Origin: Mycolicibacterium doricum | Lineage (GTDB): Bacteria; Actinomycetota; Actinomycetes; Mycobacteriales; Mycobacteriaceae | NCBI RefSeq assembly: GCF_010728155.1 | Contig: NZ_AP022605.1 | Coordinates: 2,852,001 to 2,916,000 of the forward strand | Direction of reading: 5' to 3' | Length of the DNA stretch: 64,000 nt | In this document: positions 22,304 through 31,653 of the stretch, piece by piece | Numbering within the stretch: the stretch's first letter is position 1 | How the letters are laid out: each line of letters opens with the position of its first letter | Position numbers and translations under genes: made by a program | Notes under the pieces: generated by a model | Database searches by the model: none | The model's input: only the letters and a program-made list of their open reading frames with translations | What the model was told of the DNA's origin: nothing

Positions 22304-24082
22304 TCACTTCGGGCGTTTGCCGGCCTTCACCTCGTCGGCGTACTCCTCGTAGTACTCGACGTAGCCCTCGTCGCGGCCCTTGAGCACGTACAGTGGGTCG
22401 TCGATGTGGGTGCCGTGGCCCTCCTTACGGAGGTCGACCTTCTGGCTCTTGAAGGTCGAGGTCTGCGCGAGTTCGCCGACGACGCGGACGAACAGCGGGA
22501 CGGCGTAAGAGGGCAGCCGTTCGTAAAGGGTCTGCGCCAGCGTCTTGCCGTCGAAGTCGCTGCCCTCGGTGAGTTTGATCGCCGCCATGCCCGCACGGCC
22601 ACCGGTGCCTTCCACCTCGACGCCGTAGACGGTGCACTCGTCGACGGTCGGGTCCACCGACAACGCGGCCTCGACCTCGGTGGTGGCGACGTTCTCCCCC
22701 TTCCACCGGAAGGTGTCGCCGAGGCGGTCGACGAACGCGGCATGCCCGAGGCCCTGATAGCGCATCAGGTCACCGGTGTTGAACCACACGTCGCCATCCT
22801 TGAAGGCGTCGCGGACCAGCTTCTTCTCGGACTCCTTGTCGTCGGTGTAGCCGTCGAAGGGCTGGAAACTGCTGACCTTGCTCAGCAGCAGTCCCGGCTC
22901 ACCGTTGCGGACCTTCTTGACCCGGCCCTTCTCGTCGCGGACCGGTTCCCCCGAGTCGCCGTCGTATTCGACGAACGCGACCGGGCTCGGGCAGATGCCG
23001 GTGGTCTTGTCGAGGTTGAGCGCGTTGACGAAGGCGGTGTTGCCCTCACTGGCGGCGTAGAACTCACACACCCGGTCGATGCCGAACCGGTTGGTGAACT
23101 CGTCCCAGATCGCAGGTCGCAGACCGTTGCCCACGATGACACGAACCTTGTGCTGGCGATCGGTTTCCTTCTTGGGCTGGTTGAGCAGATAGGTGCAGAT
23201 CTCGCCGATGTAGACGAACGCCGTGGCGTCGTACCGGATGATCTCGTCCCAGAACCTCGACGCCGAGAACGACCTGCCCAACGCAAACGTGGCTCCGGCG
23301 TTCAGCACCGACGACAGCGCCACCGTCAGCGCGTTGTTGTGGTAGAGCGGTAGGCAGCAGTACATGGTGTCCTTGCTGGTCAGCCGCACGCCGAGCCCAC
23401 CGAAGCCGCCCAGTGCGCGCAGCCAACGATAGTGCGTCATCACGCTTGCCTTCGGCATCCCGGTGGTGCCGGAGGTGAAGATGTAGAACGCCTTGTCCTT
23501 CGCGAGCACCGCGGACGCCGATGCCGGGTTGCCGGTAGGGGCCGTCTCGGCGAGCCGCTCGAACTCGTCGACCGTCAGCAGTCCGTCGGTGTCCGCACCG
23601 CACTCCTTGATGGGGTCGACGAAGTCGGGGTCGGCGATCACGACCTTGGCCGAGAGCAGGCCGAGGCTGTGTTCGAGCACGTCGCCGCGCTGGTGGTAGT
23701 TGAGCATCCCGGAGATCGCGCCGCATTTGACCGCGGCGAGCATGAGCAGCACCGGTTCGGGTGAGTTGCGCAGCATGATCGCCACGACGTCACCGTGGCC
23801 CACCCCGCGTGCGGCCAGCACGGCAGCGTAACGGTTAACCGTCTCGTTGGCCTCCCGATAGGAGATCTCCCGGTCCTCGAACCTCAGGAAGGTATTGTCG
23901 GCGTACTTGGCGGCCCGCTCCTGGAAGACCTTGCCGATCGACGTCTTGGCCGACGGCCGTGCGCCGAAGCCGGTGACGACGCCACCGAGGATCGTGGGTG
24001 CGTCCCGAAGGAACCCCGGCAGTCTCGAAGCGATGTCGAGCAGCCCGACGCTGTTCCGCGTCCCCGATTTCTCGTCGCTCAT
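22304..24082 (-). CDS. fadD6: Fatty-acid transport/very-long-chain acyl-CoA synthetase FadD6
   Basis: 592 residues. The AMP-binding motif YIFTSGTTGMPKASVMTHYR, the A5-like DRVCEFYAASEGNTAFVN and the late motif DRLGDTFRWKGENVATTEVE identify the FATP/VLACS subgroup of adenylate-forming enzymes. It activates long-chain fatty acids to acyl-CoA at the membrane. Position of Rv1206. Its stop lies 28 bases before folP2, so the two may share a transcript. Confidence 0.93.
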   Translation of the reverse strand: MSDEKSGTRNSVGLLDIASRLPGFLRDAPTILGGVVTGFGARPSAKTSIGKVFQERAAKYADNTFLRFEDREISYREANETVNRYAAVLAARGVGHGDVVAIMLRNSPEPVLLMLAAVKCGAISGMLNYHQRGDVLEHSLGLLSAKVVIADPDFVDPIKECGADTDGLLTVDEFERLAETAPTGNPASASAVLAKDKAFYIFTSGTTGMPKASVMTHYRWLRALGGFGGLGVRLTSKDTMYCCLPLYHNNALTVALSSVLNAGATFALGRSFSASRFWDEIIRYDATAFVYIGEICTYLLNQPKKETDRQHKVRVIVGNGLRPAIWDEFTNRFGIDRVCEFYAASEGNTAFVNALNLDKTTGICPSPVAFVEYDGDSGEPVRDEKGRVKKVRNGEPGLLLSKVSSFQPFDGYTDDKESEKKLVRDAFKDGDVWFNTGDLMRYQGLGHAAFVDRLGDTFRWKGENVATTEVEAALSVDPTVDECTVYGVEVEGTGGRAGMAAIKLTEGSDFDGKTLAQTLYERLPSYAVPLFVRVVGELAQTSTFKSQKVDLRKEGHGTHIDDPLYVLKGRDEGYVEYYEEYADEVKAGKRPK

Positions 24083-24139
24083 GCGGTGTGACCCCTCCGA
24101 TCGTCGTCCGTGCGCAACACCTAACCACGCCCGATCCAG

Positions 24140-24706
24140 CTAGCGGCGAGGGGCACACGCTTTCATCGCCTCGTCGAGGTCGCCGACGACAATCAACCGG
24201 TCCAGCGCACCGCGGGCGACGTAACCGCTGTCGACCAACCCGTGCAACCAGGCCAGCAGACCGTCGTAGTGACCGATCGGATCGAGCATCACCACCGGCT
24301 TGTCATGCATACCAAGATAAGCCGCAGTCCAGGCTTCGAAAAATTCCTCGAGTGTGCCGATACCGCCGGGCAGCGACAGGAACGCGTCGGCGCGATCCTC
24401 CATCACCTGTTTGCGCTCGCGCATCGTGTCGGTGACCACGAGTTCGTCGGCGTCGACATCGGCCACCTCCCGGTGCACCAGCGCCTTGGGGATCACCCCG
24501 ACGGTCCGGCCGCCGTGCGCCCGGGCGGCGTGGGCGAGGGCCCCCATGGCGGAGACGTTCCCCCCGCCGGACACCAGCGTCCACCCGCGGTCGGCGATCG
24601 CCTCACCGACGCGAGCGGCAAGGCTCAGCAACCGTTCGTCAGTGGGGCTGGACGCGCAGTACACACAGACTGCCCACGGGCGGTCGGGTCGGTCGGGCAC
24701 ACGCAC
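24140..24706 (-). CDS. LOG-family protein (cytokinin riboside 5'-monophosphate phosphoribohydrolase type)
   Basis: 188 residues, Rossmann fold. The LOG signature PGGIGTLEEFFEAWTAAYLG and the upstream GGGNVSAMGALAHAARAHGG are intact. LOG enzymes hydrolyse nucleoside monophosphates with an N6 side chain to free bases; the Rv1205 homologue in M. tuberculosis is linked to cytokinin production and proteasome-controlled turnover. The N-terminus (WAVCVYCASSPTDE) is typical. It lies 57 bases before fadD6 on the same strand. Confidence 0.9.
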   Translation of the reverse strand: MRVPDRPDRPWAVCVYCASSPTDERLLSLAARVGEAIADRGWTLVSGGGNVSAMGALAHAARAHGGRTVGVIPKALVHREVADVDADELVVTDTMRERKQVMEDRADAFLSLPGGIGTLEEFFEAWTAAYLGMHDKPVVMLDPIGHYDGLLAWLHGLVDSGYVARGALDRLIVVGDLDEAMKACAPRR

Positions 24707-24845
24707 AACCTAGACGGTCCTACCATCCGGCGGTGCCTGTGGACCGGGGTGGTGGCACCGCACAAACCGGCACTCGATTCCATCGAGGCGGGTGTTCGCC
24801 AACGCTCCGGCGCCGTTGTCAGCGGCGGCGCTGATGATGTCCGGT

Positions 24846-25208
24846 TGACTTGACCGCGCACATGAATTGGCCCGCCGGCTCACCGGATTCGCTGAACTGC
24901 AGCAGCCGGGGGCGGGCGACCGGCGAGGTGGTGCTGATCGCCGACGTGCTCGTCGCCCGCGGCGATCTGGAGGGTGCGGTGGCACTGTTACGCGATGCGG
25001 GGCCGCACTGGCGCCGACGGGAGAGGCCGGCGGGCCCGACGGTCCCGCGAGCGGCGGCAATCCTGCGAACGCCGCGGGTGGCGCGGCGGGCGGGGCGACC
25101 GGCGCCGAGGAACCCGGAGCCGAGGCCACAACGGAGTCGGAGCGGGCGCCCGTGCAAGACAACCGCGACAGCGGGCCCGCCGCCCCCATCCCGACGCAGC
25201 AGGTCTGA
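24846..25208 (+). pseudogene. Frame-broken remnant of a conserved helical-repeat gene
   Basis: Coding character jumps frame twice. AHELARRLTGFAELQQPGAG is in one frame; TGEVVLIADVLVARGDLEGA follows in a second; an Ala/Gly-rich tail ending APIPTQQV and a stop codon is in the first frame again. The middle part resembles a tetratricopeptide-type helix pair. H37Rv has Rv1204c and Rv1203c next to Rv1205, so this is probably the eroded C-terminal end of that locus. The 130 bases before it (24707-24845) show nothing convincing. Sequencing error is possible but would need two events. Confidence 0.5.
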
Positions 25209-25211
25209 GCC

Positions 25212-26831
25212 TCACGTCTCGACCAGGACCCCGTCGGCCAGACGCAGCCACCGATTCACGCCGATCTCCGCCAAAAACCGGTCGTCGTGGCTCACCGCAA
25301 CGAATGCGCCCTCATAGCCGTTGAGCGCCGATTCGAGCTGGCCGACGCTGAGCAGATCGAGGTTGTTGGTCGGCTCGTCGAGCAGCAGAAGCTGAGGTGC
25401 GGGTTCGGGATACAGCACGCACGCCAGCGTCGCCCGCAACCGCTCGCCACCCGACAGCGCCGACACCGGCAGATGGATCCGGTCGCCGCGAAACAGGAAC
25501 TGCGCCAACAAGTGGCGTCTCCTGGTCAGGGTCATCTCGGGGGCGAATCGGGCCAGGCTCTCGGCCACCGACAGATCGTCGTCGAGCAGGTCCAGCCGCT
25601 GAGAGATGTAGGCGGTGCGGCCGTCGGCCCGTTGCACCGAGCCCGCGTCGGGCTCGACGGCGCCGACGATGACCCGCAGCAGCGTGGACTTGCCCGCGCC
25701 GTTCGGCCCCGTCAGCGCGATGCGTTCCGGTCCGCGCAGTGACAAATCGATTCCGTTTTCCCCGAACAGTTCCCGACCGCCGCGGTTGACGCGGAGCCCG
25801 TGGCCGGTGAACAGGTTCCGGTCGGCGGGCACGCGGCTGTCCGGCAGGTCCAGCGCGATCGCATCGTCGTCCCGCACTGAACGCTCGGCATGATCGACCC
25901 GCGCCCGCGCGTCGCCCACCCGCTTGGCGTGGACGTCATCGGACTTGCCCGCGGACTCCTGGGCTCTGCGTTTTCTGGCCCCCGTGACGATCTTCGGCAG
26001 ACCGGCGTCGGAGAGGTTGCGCGCCGCGGTGTTCGCACGCCGCGCCGCACGTTCGCGGGCCTCCTGCATCTGGCGTTTCTCGCGTTTCAGCTGTTGTCGG
26101 GCATTGCGCAGGTCGCTTTCGGCGGCCTGTTGTTCGAGCGCCACCGCCTCGCGGTAGGCCGTGAAATTCCCACCGTAGAAGACGATCTCCCCTCGGTTGA
26201 GTTCGGCGATCCGGTCCATCCGGTCGAGCAGCACCCGGTCGTGGCTGACCAGCAGCAGGGTTCCGCCGAAGTCGTCGAGCGCCGCGTAGAGCGAATGCCT
26301 GGCGTCGGCGTCGAGGTTGTTGGTCGGCTCGTCGAGCAGCAGCACATCGGGCCGCTCGAGGAGTTGCGCCGCCAGGCCGAGGGAGACGATCTCGCCCCCG
26401 GACAGCGTTTCGAGACGACGGTCGAGACCGACGTGCGCGAGCCCCAGCCGGTCCAGTTGGGCGCGGGCCCGTTCTTCGACGTCCCAGTCGTCGCCGACCG
26501 CGGTGAAGATTGCGTCACTGGCATCCCCGCCGGCCAGCGCGTTCAGCGCGGCGATCACCGGGGCGATGCCGAGCACTTCGGCGACGGTTAAATCGGCGGC
26601 CACCGGCAGGGTCTGCGGGAGGTAACCGAGCGCGCCGGTGACCGACACGGTCCCGGACGTCGGCCGCAACTCTCCCGCGATCAGCCGCAGCAGAGTGGAT
26701 TTACCCGCGCCGTTCGGCGCGACGAGACCGGTGCGGCCGGTGACGAAAGTGGCGGACAGGTCGGTGAAAACGACGGTGTCGTCGGGCCAGGCGAACGACA
26801 GGTCGGAACAGACGATCGATGGATCAGGCAT
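25212..26831 (-). CDS. ABC-F ATPase (ribosome-protection/translation factor type)
   Basis: 539 residues from the ATG at 26831. Two ATPase domains without membrane segments: Walker A GLVAPNGAGKSTLLRLI and GPNGAGKSTLLRV, signatures LSGGEIVSLG and LSGGERLRAT, Walker B LLLDEPTNNLD in both. A long basic linker (about residues 225-305, rich in Arg/Lys/Gln) joins them, as in ABC-F proteins that reach the peptidyl-transferase centre. Such proteins often give macrolide, lincosamide or pleuromutilin tolerance. Not part of the H37Rv order as I recall it. A leader with a tiny ORF and two hairpins precedes it. Confidence 0.88.
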   Translation of the reverse strand: MPDPSIVCSDLSFAWPDDTVVFTDLSATFVTGRTGLVAPNGAGKSTLLRLIAGELRPTSGTVSVTGALGYLPQTLPVAADLTVAEVLGIAPVIAALNALAGGDASDAIFTAVGDDWDVEERARAQLDRLGLAHVGLDRRLETLSGGEIVSLGLAAQLLERPDVLLLDEPTNNLDADARHSLYAALDDFGGTLLLVSHDRVLLDRMDRIAELNRGEIVFYGGNFTAYREAVALEQQAAESDLRNARQQLKREKRQMQEARERAARRANTAARNLSDAGLPKIVTGARKRRAQESAGKSDDVHAKRVGDARARVDHAERSVRDDDAIALDLPDSRVPADRNLFTGHGLRVNRGGRELFGENGIDLSLRGPERIALTGPNGAGKSTLLRVIVGAVEPDAGSVQRADGRTAYISQRLDLLDDDLSVAESLARFAPEMTLTRRRHLLAQFLFRGDRIHLPVSALSGGERLRATLACVLYPEPAPQLLLLDEPTNNLDLLSVGQLESALNGYEGAFVAVSHDDRFLAEIGVNRWLRLADGVLVET

Positions 26832-26832
26832 G

Positions 26833-26937
26833 CGAGAGATCTCTCGTGGGCTGCGGGCCACCGAGGCACCGCAGAACGGAACAGGACGACTCAGGTGATG
26901 GCTCCGGTCACCCGGAGATGTCGTCGATTCCCAGCAT
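26833..26937 (-). promoter_or_regulatory. Leader of the ABC-F gene: short uORF plus two hairpins
   Basis: On the minus strand a 9-codon ORF (MLGIDDISG, 26937-26908) is followed by a stem-loop (CTGCGG/CCGCAG at 26851-26874 with an inner GCC/GGC) and a perfect 14-bp palindrome CGAGAGATCTCTCG (26833-26846) ending one base before the ATG. The palindrome covers the place of the ribosome site, so folding would hide it. This layout resembles leader-peptide attenuators of other antibiotic-inducible ABC-F genes; the function is inferred. Confidence 0.45.
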
Positions 26938-26960
26938 GGCTTCCACGATAGCGCTGTCCG

Positions 26961-28028
26961 TCAAGCAGATAAGTAGCGCCGCAGCAGCTCGGTGGTGGCG
27001 GTGATCTGACCGACCTCCACCCGCTCGTCCGCCCGGTGGGCGAGGTTCGGGTCGCCCGGGCCGTAGTTGACGGCCGGAATGCCCAGCGCCGCGAACCGCG
27101 CCACGTCGGTCCACCCGTATTTCGCCCGCGCCTGCCCGCCGGCAGCCTCGACCAGGGCAGCGGCGGCCGGCTTGGTCAGCCCCGGCAGGGCGCCTGCGGC
27201 GGCGTCGGTCTGCTCGACGGTGACGTCGAGTCCGTCGAGCACCGCGAGCACGTGGGCCAGCGCCTGCTCGACGGTGCGGTCGGGCGCGAACCGGAAATTG
27301 ACGGTGATCGACGCGGCGTCGGGGATCACGTTGCCCGCGATGCCGCCCTCGATCCGCACCGCGGAAAGCCCTTCCCGGTAGACGCAGCCGTCGATGTCGA
27401 CGCTGCGCGCCTGGTAGGTCGCCAACCGGTCGAGCACCGGCGCGAGTTTGTGAATGGCGTTGTCTCCCAGCCATGATCGCGCCGAGTGCGCGCGCGTCCC
27501 GGTGGTGCGCACCAGTACTCGGAGGGTGCCCTGGCAGCCGGCCTCGATGAAGCCGCCGGACGGTTCACCGAGGATCGCGAGGTCGGCCTGCAGCCAGTCG
27601 GGCAGTTCGCGTTCGATACGGCCCAGTCCGTTGGCCGAGGCCTCGATCTCCTCGCAGTCGTACATCACCAGCGTGAGGTCGTGCGCTGGGTTCCCGACGG
27701 TGGCGGCGAGGTGCAGGAACACCGCGTCGCCGGACTTCATGTCGGAGGTGCCGCAGCCGTACAGGGCGTCACCTTCACGGCGGCTGGGCACGTTATCCGC
27801 GGCGGGCACGGTGTCGATGTGCCCCGCGAGGAGCACGCGAGACGGGAGTCCGCGGTTCGTGCGGGCCAGCACCGCGTCACCATTGCGAACGATCTCGACA
27901 CCGTCGGTCTGTTCGCGCAGTGCGGCCTCGATCTCGTCGGCGATGCACTGTTCGTGCCGCGATTCGCTGGGGATGTCGACCAAAGCTGCGGTCAACTCGA
28001 CGGGGTCACCGTGCAGGTCGAGGGCCAT
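26961..28028 (-). CDS. dapE: Succinyl-diaminopimelate desuccinylase
   Basis: 355 residues of the M20 metallopeptidase family; I use the ATG at 28028 ([20 protein letters not shown]). Zinc ligands appear in [24 protein letters not shown] and [12 protein letters not shown]; the dimerisation lid follows ([20 protein letters not shown]). It hydrolyses N-succinyl-LL-diaminopimelate to LL-DAP and succinate, late in the lysine/DAP route. dapD is divergent 24 bases away. Position of Rv1202. Confidence 0.94.
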   Translation of the reverse strand: MALDLHGDPVELTAALVDIPSESRHEQCIADEIEAALREQTDGVEIVRNGDAVLARTNRGLPSRVLLAGHIDTVPAADNVPSRREGDALYGCGTSDMKSGDAVFLHLAATVGNPAHDLTLVMYDCEEIEASANGLGRIERELPDWLQADLAILGEPSGGFIEAGCQGTLRVLVRTTGTRAHSARSWLGDNAIHKLAPVLDRLATYQARSVDIDGCVYREGLSAVRIEGGIAGNVIPDAASITVNFRFAPDRTVEQALAHVLAVLDGLDVTVEQTDAAAGALPGLTKPAAAALVEAAGGQARAKYGWTDVARFAALGIPAVNYGPGDPNLAHRADERVEVGQITATTELLRRYLSA

Positions 28029-28052
28029 GGAACAACGGTAGTCTCTAGGCTC
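28029..28052. promoter_or_regulatory. Overlapping divergent leaderless promoters of dapE and dapD
   Basis: Only 24 bases separate the start codons. On plus, TAGTCT (28039-28044) ends 8 bases before the dapD GTG; on minus, TACCGT (28040-28035) ends 6 bases before the dapE ATG. Both fit a mycobacterial -10 box with transcription starting at the start codon. The two boxes share two base pairs, so polymerases should compete. Confidence 0.5.
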
Positions 28053-29000
28053 GTGACTTCTGCTGCTGGAATCGGCCTGGCGACCATCGCCGCCGACGGA
28101 ACCGTCCTCGACACCTGGTATCCGGCGCCGGAACTCGGAGCCGATCTCGGGGAGTCGGGCACGGTTCGGATGTCGGTCGCCGAGGTGCCCGCCGAACTCG
28201 GTGAGCTGACCGGCCGTGACGAGGACCGCGAGGTCGACCTCGTCGCCGTGCGCACCGTCATCGCCTCGCTGGAAGACAAACCCGCCGACGGGTACGACGC
28301 CTATCTGCGGTTGCACCTGCTCTCTCACCGGCTGATCCAGCCGCACGGCGCGAACGTGGACGGCATCTTCGGTGTGCTGGCCAACGTCGTGTGGACGAAC
28401 TACGGCCCGTGTGCGGTGGACGGCTTCGAGACCGTCCGCGCCCGGCTGCGCCGCTGCGGCACCGTCACCGTCTTCGGGATCGACAAGTTCCCGCGGATGG
28501 TCGACTACGTGACCCCGGCGGGGGTCCGCATCGCCGACGCCGACCGGGTGCGCCTGGGTGCGCACCTGGCGGCGGGGACGACGGTGATGCACGAGGGGTT
28601 CGTGAACTTCAACGCCGGGACGCTGGGTTCGTCGATGGTTGAGGGCCGGATCTCGGCCGGTGTGGTGGTCGGCGACGGATCCGACGTCGGCGGCGGCGCA
28701 TCGATCATGGGCACCCTGTCGGGCGGCGGCAAGGAGGTCATCTCGGTCGGCAAGCGGTGCCTGCTCGGCGCGAACGCTGGGGTGGGAATCTCGCTCGGCG
28801 ACGACTGCGTGGTCGAGGCAGGGTTGTACGTCACCGCGGGCACCAAGGTGCAGACGAGCGACGGGCAGACGGTGAAGGCCCGCGAACTCTCCGGTGTGAA
28901 CAACCTGTTGTTCCGGCGCAATTCGCTGTCCGGTGCCGTCGAGGTGGTCAGACGCGACGGCACCGGCATCACGCTCAACGAGGCGCTGCACGTGAACTGA
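28053..29000 (+). CDS. dapD: Tetrahydrodipicolinate N-succinyltransferase
   Basis: 315 residues, start GTG 28053 ([16 protein letters not shown]). The C-terminal half shows the left-handed beta-helix hexapeptide pattern ([40 protein letters not shown]) and the actinobacterial insertion [19 protein letters not shown]. It succinylates tetrahydrodipicolinate with succinyl-CoA, providing DapE's pathway precursor. Position of Rv1201c. Confidence 0.94.
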   Translation: MTSAAGIGLATIAADGTVLDTWYPAPELGADLGESGTVRMSVAEVPAELGELTGRDEDREVDLVAVRTVIASLEDKPADGYDAYLRLHLLSHRLIQPHGANVDGIFGVLANVVWTNYGPCAVDGFETVRARLRRCGTVTVFGIDKFPRMVDYVTPAGVRIADADRVRLGAHLAAGTTVMHEGFVNFNAGTLGSSMVEGRISAGVVVGDGSDVGGGASIMGTLSGGGKEVISVGKRCLLGANAGVGISLGDDCVVEAGLYVTAGTKVQTSDGQTVKARELSGVNNLLFRRNSLSGAVEVVRRDGTGITLNEALHVN

Positions 29001-29065
29001 GCGGCCAACTGCTCGGCGTTGTGGAGAAATCATCGCCGATCAGATTGCCGTCGCGGCTGGCGCGG

Positions 29066-29230
29066 TCACCGGCGCCAGAACCGGCGGACAGCGGGGCTCG
29101 GCGGCGCGTCGACCGGCTCACAGCGGCAACGGTCCGCGGTAGGAACCGACCGCATCACGTCGTCGACGTGTCGGCCGCAGCCGTCCCACGTCGTTTTACC
29201 GCAGGACGGGCATGTCACGGCGTAGCACAT
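29066..29230 (-). CDS. 54-residue CxxC mini-protein
   Basis: Below usual ORF cut-offs but convincing: start MCYAVTCPSCGKTTWDGCGR, then HVDDVMRSVPTADRCRC and a Pro/Arg tail. Six cysteines, two in CPSC and others in DGCG and CRC, suggest a small zinc or iron-sulfur knuckle. A strong ribosome site (GAGAGGAG) lies 4 bases before ATG. I recall similar short cysteine proteins in other actinobacteria, with no assigned function. It lies 19 bases after the WVDK peptide gene, facing away from the CstR-like repressor. Confidence 0.7.
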   Translation of the reverse strand: MCYAVTCPSCGKTTWDGCGRHVDDVMRSVPTADRCRCEPVDAPPSPAVRRFWRR

Positions 29231-29249
29231 CTGCCTCTCCTCTCTCGTG

Positions 29250-29333
29250 TCAAACGGCGGCGTGGGCGTCCACCCACGGCTTGTCGACCCACGCCTTGTC
29301 GACCCACGCGTTGTCGTACTGCTCGCGCATCAT
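29250..29333 (-). CDS. 27-residue WVDK-repeat peptide
   Basis: The peptide begins MMREQYDNAWVDKAWVDKPW and ends VDAHAAV: three consecutive AWVDK/PWVD-type pentads. An excellent AAGGAG ribosome site lies 4-5 bases before the ATG pair, and the mini-protein gene follows 19 bases later with its own site, so the two look bicistronic. The upstream region is the operator region of the divergent CstR-like gene. No family recognised. It could be a leader peptide, a small regulator, or a precursor peptide. Confidence 0.55.
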   Translation of the reverse strand: MMREQYDNAWVDKAWVDKPWVDAHAAV

Positions 29334-29357
29334 CGACTCCTTCTACTGTTGCGATGC

Positions 29358-29707
<350 letters not shown>

Positions 29708-29725
29708 CGAATCGACGAAGGAGTC

Positions 29726-30130
29726 ATGATGAGCATCGCACTGTCCACCAGCCTGAAGATGACGTTCGACGACGCCGTGGCGCGTACCCGTGAGGCGCTG
29801 TCCCAACACGGGTTCGGGGTCCTTACCGAGATCGACGTCAAGTCGACACTGAAGAACAAGCTCGACGAGGACATGGAGAACTACCTGATTCTGGGTGCCT
29901 GCAACCCGCCGCTGGCGCACCGCGCGATCGGCGTGGACCGGCAGATCGGCCTGCTGCTGCCGTGCAACGTGGTGGTGCGCAGCGATCCCGACGACCCGCA
30001 CACCACGCTCGTCGAGGCGATGAACCCGCAGCTGCTCGTGGACGTCACCGGTGAGCCCCAGCTGCAGCCGGTCGCCGAAGAGGTCACCACCCGGCTGCAG
30101 GCGGCGATCGACGCCCTGGCCGGCGTCTGA
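29726..30130 (+). CDS. DUF302 protein
   Basis: 134 residues (ATG at 29726 or 29729, with AAGGAG just upstream). DUF302 features: FDDAVARTREALSQHGFGVL, EIDVKSTLKNKL, ILGACNPPLAHRAI, and GLLLPCNVVV. Two conserved cysteines (in GACNP and LPC) are visible. DUF302 genes often sit with CstR-type repressors, rhodaneses or sulfurtransferases, which fits a role in reactive-sulfur handling; the biochemical function is not established. Same transcript as the repressor. Confidence 0.85.
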   Translation: MMSIALSTSLKMTFDDAVARTREALSQHGFGVLTEIDVKSTLKNKLDEDMENYLILGACNPPLAHRAIGVDRQIGLLLPCNVVVRSDPDDPHTTLVEAMNPQLLVDVTGEPQLQPVAEEVTTRLQAAIDALAGV

Positions 30131-30199
30131 TCACACTCCGGGCGCACCAGCCGCCGAGGGCGTGAATCTCGGCCGCATCGACGCACAGATCGGTGAAAC

Positions 30200-31612
30200 T
30201 CAGACCCATTGCGCCAGTTCCTTCTTGAGCACCTTACCCATGGCGTTGCGGGGCAGGCTGTCGACGATGCGCACCTCACGGGGACACTTGTGCACTGAAA
30301 GTTGCTCGGCCACATAGTCGACCAACGTGGCCGGTGTGGCGTCACCGACGACGAACGCGACGATGCGCTCACCGAGGTCGTCGTCAGGCACCCCGACCAC
30401 CGCGGCCTCGTCGACGCCGTCGTGGCCCAGCAGGACCGTCTCGATCTCCCCCGCCCCGACCCGGAAACCGCCCGTCTTGATCAGGTCGACCGACTCCCGC
30501 CCGACGATGCGGTGCATACCGTCGGCATCGACGACCGCAACGTCACCGGTGCGGTACCAGCCGTCAGCGTCGAACACGTCAGCCGTCGCGTCGGGCCGGT
30601 TCAAATAGCCGTCGAAGAGCATCGGGCCCCGGACTTCGAGGCGCGCAATCGTTTCCGCGTCGTGGGGCACTGGTGCGCCGTCGTCGCCGACGAGGCGGGT
30701 CTGCACCCCGGCCAGCGGGAGCCCCACCCAGCCGGGGCGGCGTTCCCCGTCGACGCGAGTACTGAGGGTGATCAACGATTCGGTGCTGCCGTAGCGCTCG
30801 ACCGGTTGGTGACCGGTCAGTGCGCTCACCCGGTCGAAGACCGGAACGGGCAGCCCGGCGCTGCCCGACACCAGCAGTCGCGCCGCCATCAGTGCGCGCG
30901 CGGCGTTCCCGTCGGCGGCGATTCGTGACCACACTGTCGGCACCCCGAAGTAGATCGTGCCCCGCGCCTGCGCATAGGCCTCGGGGCTGGGCCGGCCGGT
31001 GTGGATGAACCTGTTGCCGATGCGTAGGGAACCGAGAAGTCCCAGCACCAGTCCGTGCACGTGATAGAGCGGCAGACCGTGGACAAGGGTGTCCTCGGCG
31101 GTCCACTGCCATGCCTCGGCGAGCGCGTCCAGGTCGGCGGCGATGGCGCCGCGGCTGATGACGACGCCCTTCGGCGGTCCGGTCGTACCGGAGGTGTAGA
31201 TGATCAGTGCGGCGGAGTCGGGATGGGGTTCGGCGTAGCGGTGCCAAGACCGGGCGTGCAGGCGAACCGGGATGTGCGGGAGCCCGGTGTCCTCCAGATT
31301 CTCGGGCTTCTCGCCGAGCCAGGCCTGGGCGCCGGAGTCGGAGAGGATGTGGCGGCGTTCGGCGACACCCACGTCGGCGGGGACCGGAACGACGGGGACG
31401 CCGGCGATGAGGCAGCCGGTCATCGCGAGCACCGTTGCCGGCGTCGGCCTGGCCAGCACCGCGACCCGGTGCGCCGCGCCGACACGCTCGGCGACCGACG
31501 TCGCGGCCCCGACGAGATCGCTTCGACTGAGCACCGCCTTCCCGATCGTGACCGCGTCGGCGATGTCGGCGCCGCCGGCGACCGCGGCGGGGTTCAGCGA
31601 GCTCAGCAACAC
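30200..31612 (-). CDS. fadD36: Acyl-CoA synthetase FadD36
   Basis: 470 residues, shorter than classical FadD enzymes and close to the malonyl/methylmalonyl-CoA synthetase (MatB-like) group in layout. AMP-binding motif ALIIYTSGTTGPPKGVVISR, VERYGSTESLITLSTRVDG, DGWYRTGDVAVVDADGMHRI and the catalytic Lys region LPRNAMGKVLKKEL are intact. It ligates a short or branched acid to CoA. Position of Rv1193. GTG start. Convergent with DUF302 and divergent from the NUDIX gene. Confidence 0.9.
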   Translation of the reverse strand: MLLSSLNPAAVAGGADIADAVTIGKAVLSRSDLVGAATSVAERVGAAHRVAVLARPTPATVLAMTGCLIAGVPVVPVPADVGVAERRHILSDSGAQAWLGEKPENLEDTGLPHIPVRLHARSWHRYAEPHPDSAALIIYTSGTTGPPKGVVISRGAIAADLDALAEAWQWTAEDTLVHGLPLYHVHGLVLGLLGSLRIGNRFIHTGRPSPEAYAQARGTIYFGVPTVWSRIAADGNAARALMAARLLVSGSAGLPVPVFDRVSALTGHQPVERYGSTESLITLSTRVDGERRPGWVGLPLAGVQTRLVGDDGAPVPHDAETIARLEVRGPMLFDGYLNRPDATADVFDADGWYRTGDVAVVDADGMHRIVGRESVDLIKTGGFRVGAGEIETVLLGHDGVDEAAVVGVPDDDLGERIVAFVVGDATPATLVDYVAEQLSVHKCPREVRIVDSLPRNAMGKVLKKELAQWV

Positions 31613-31653
31613 GCCGACGAGGCTACTCGTCAGGACTGGGCGATACTGGGCCC

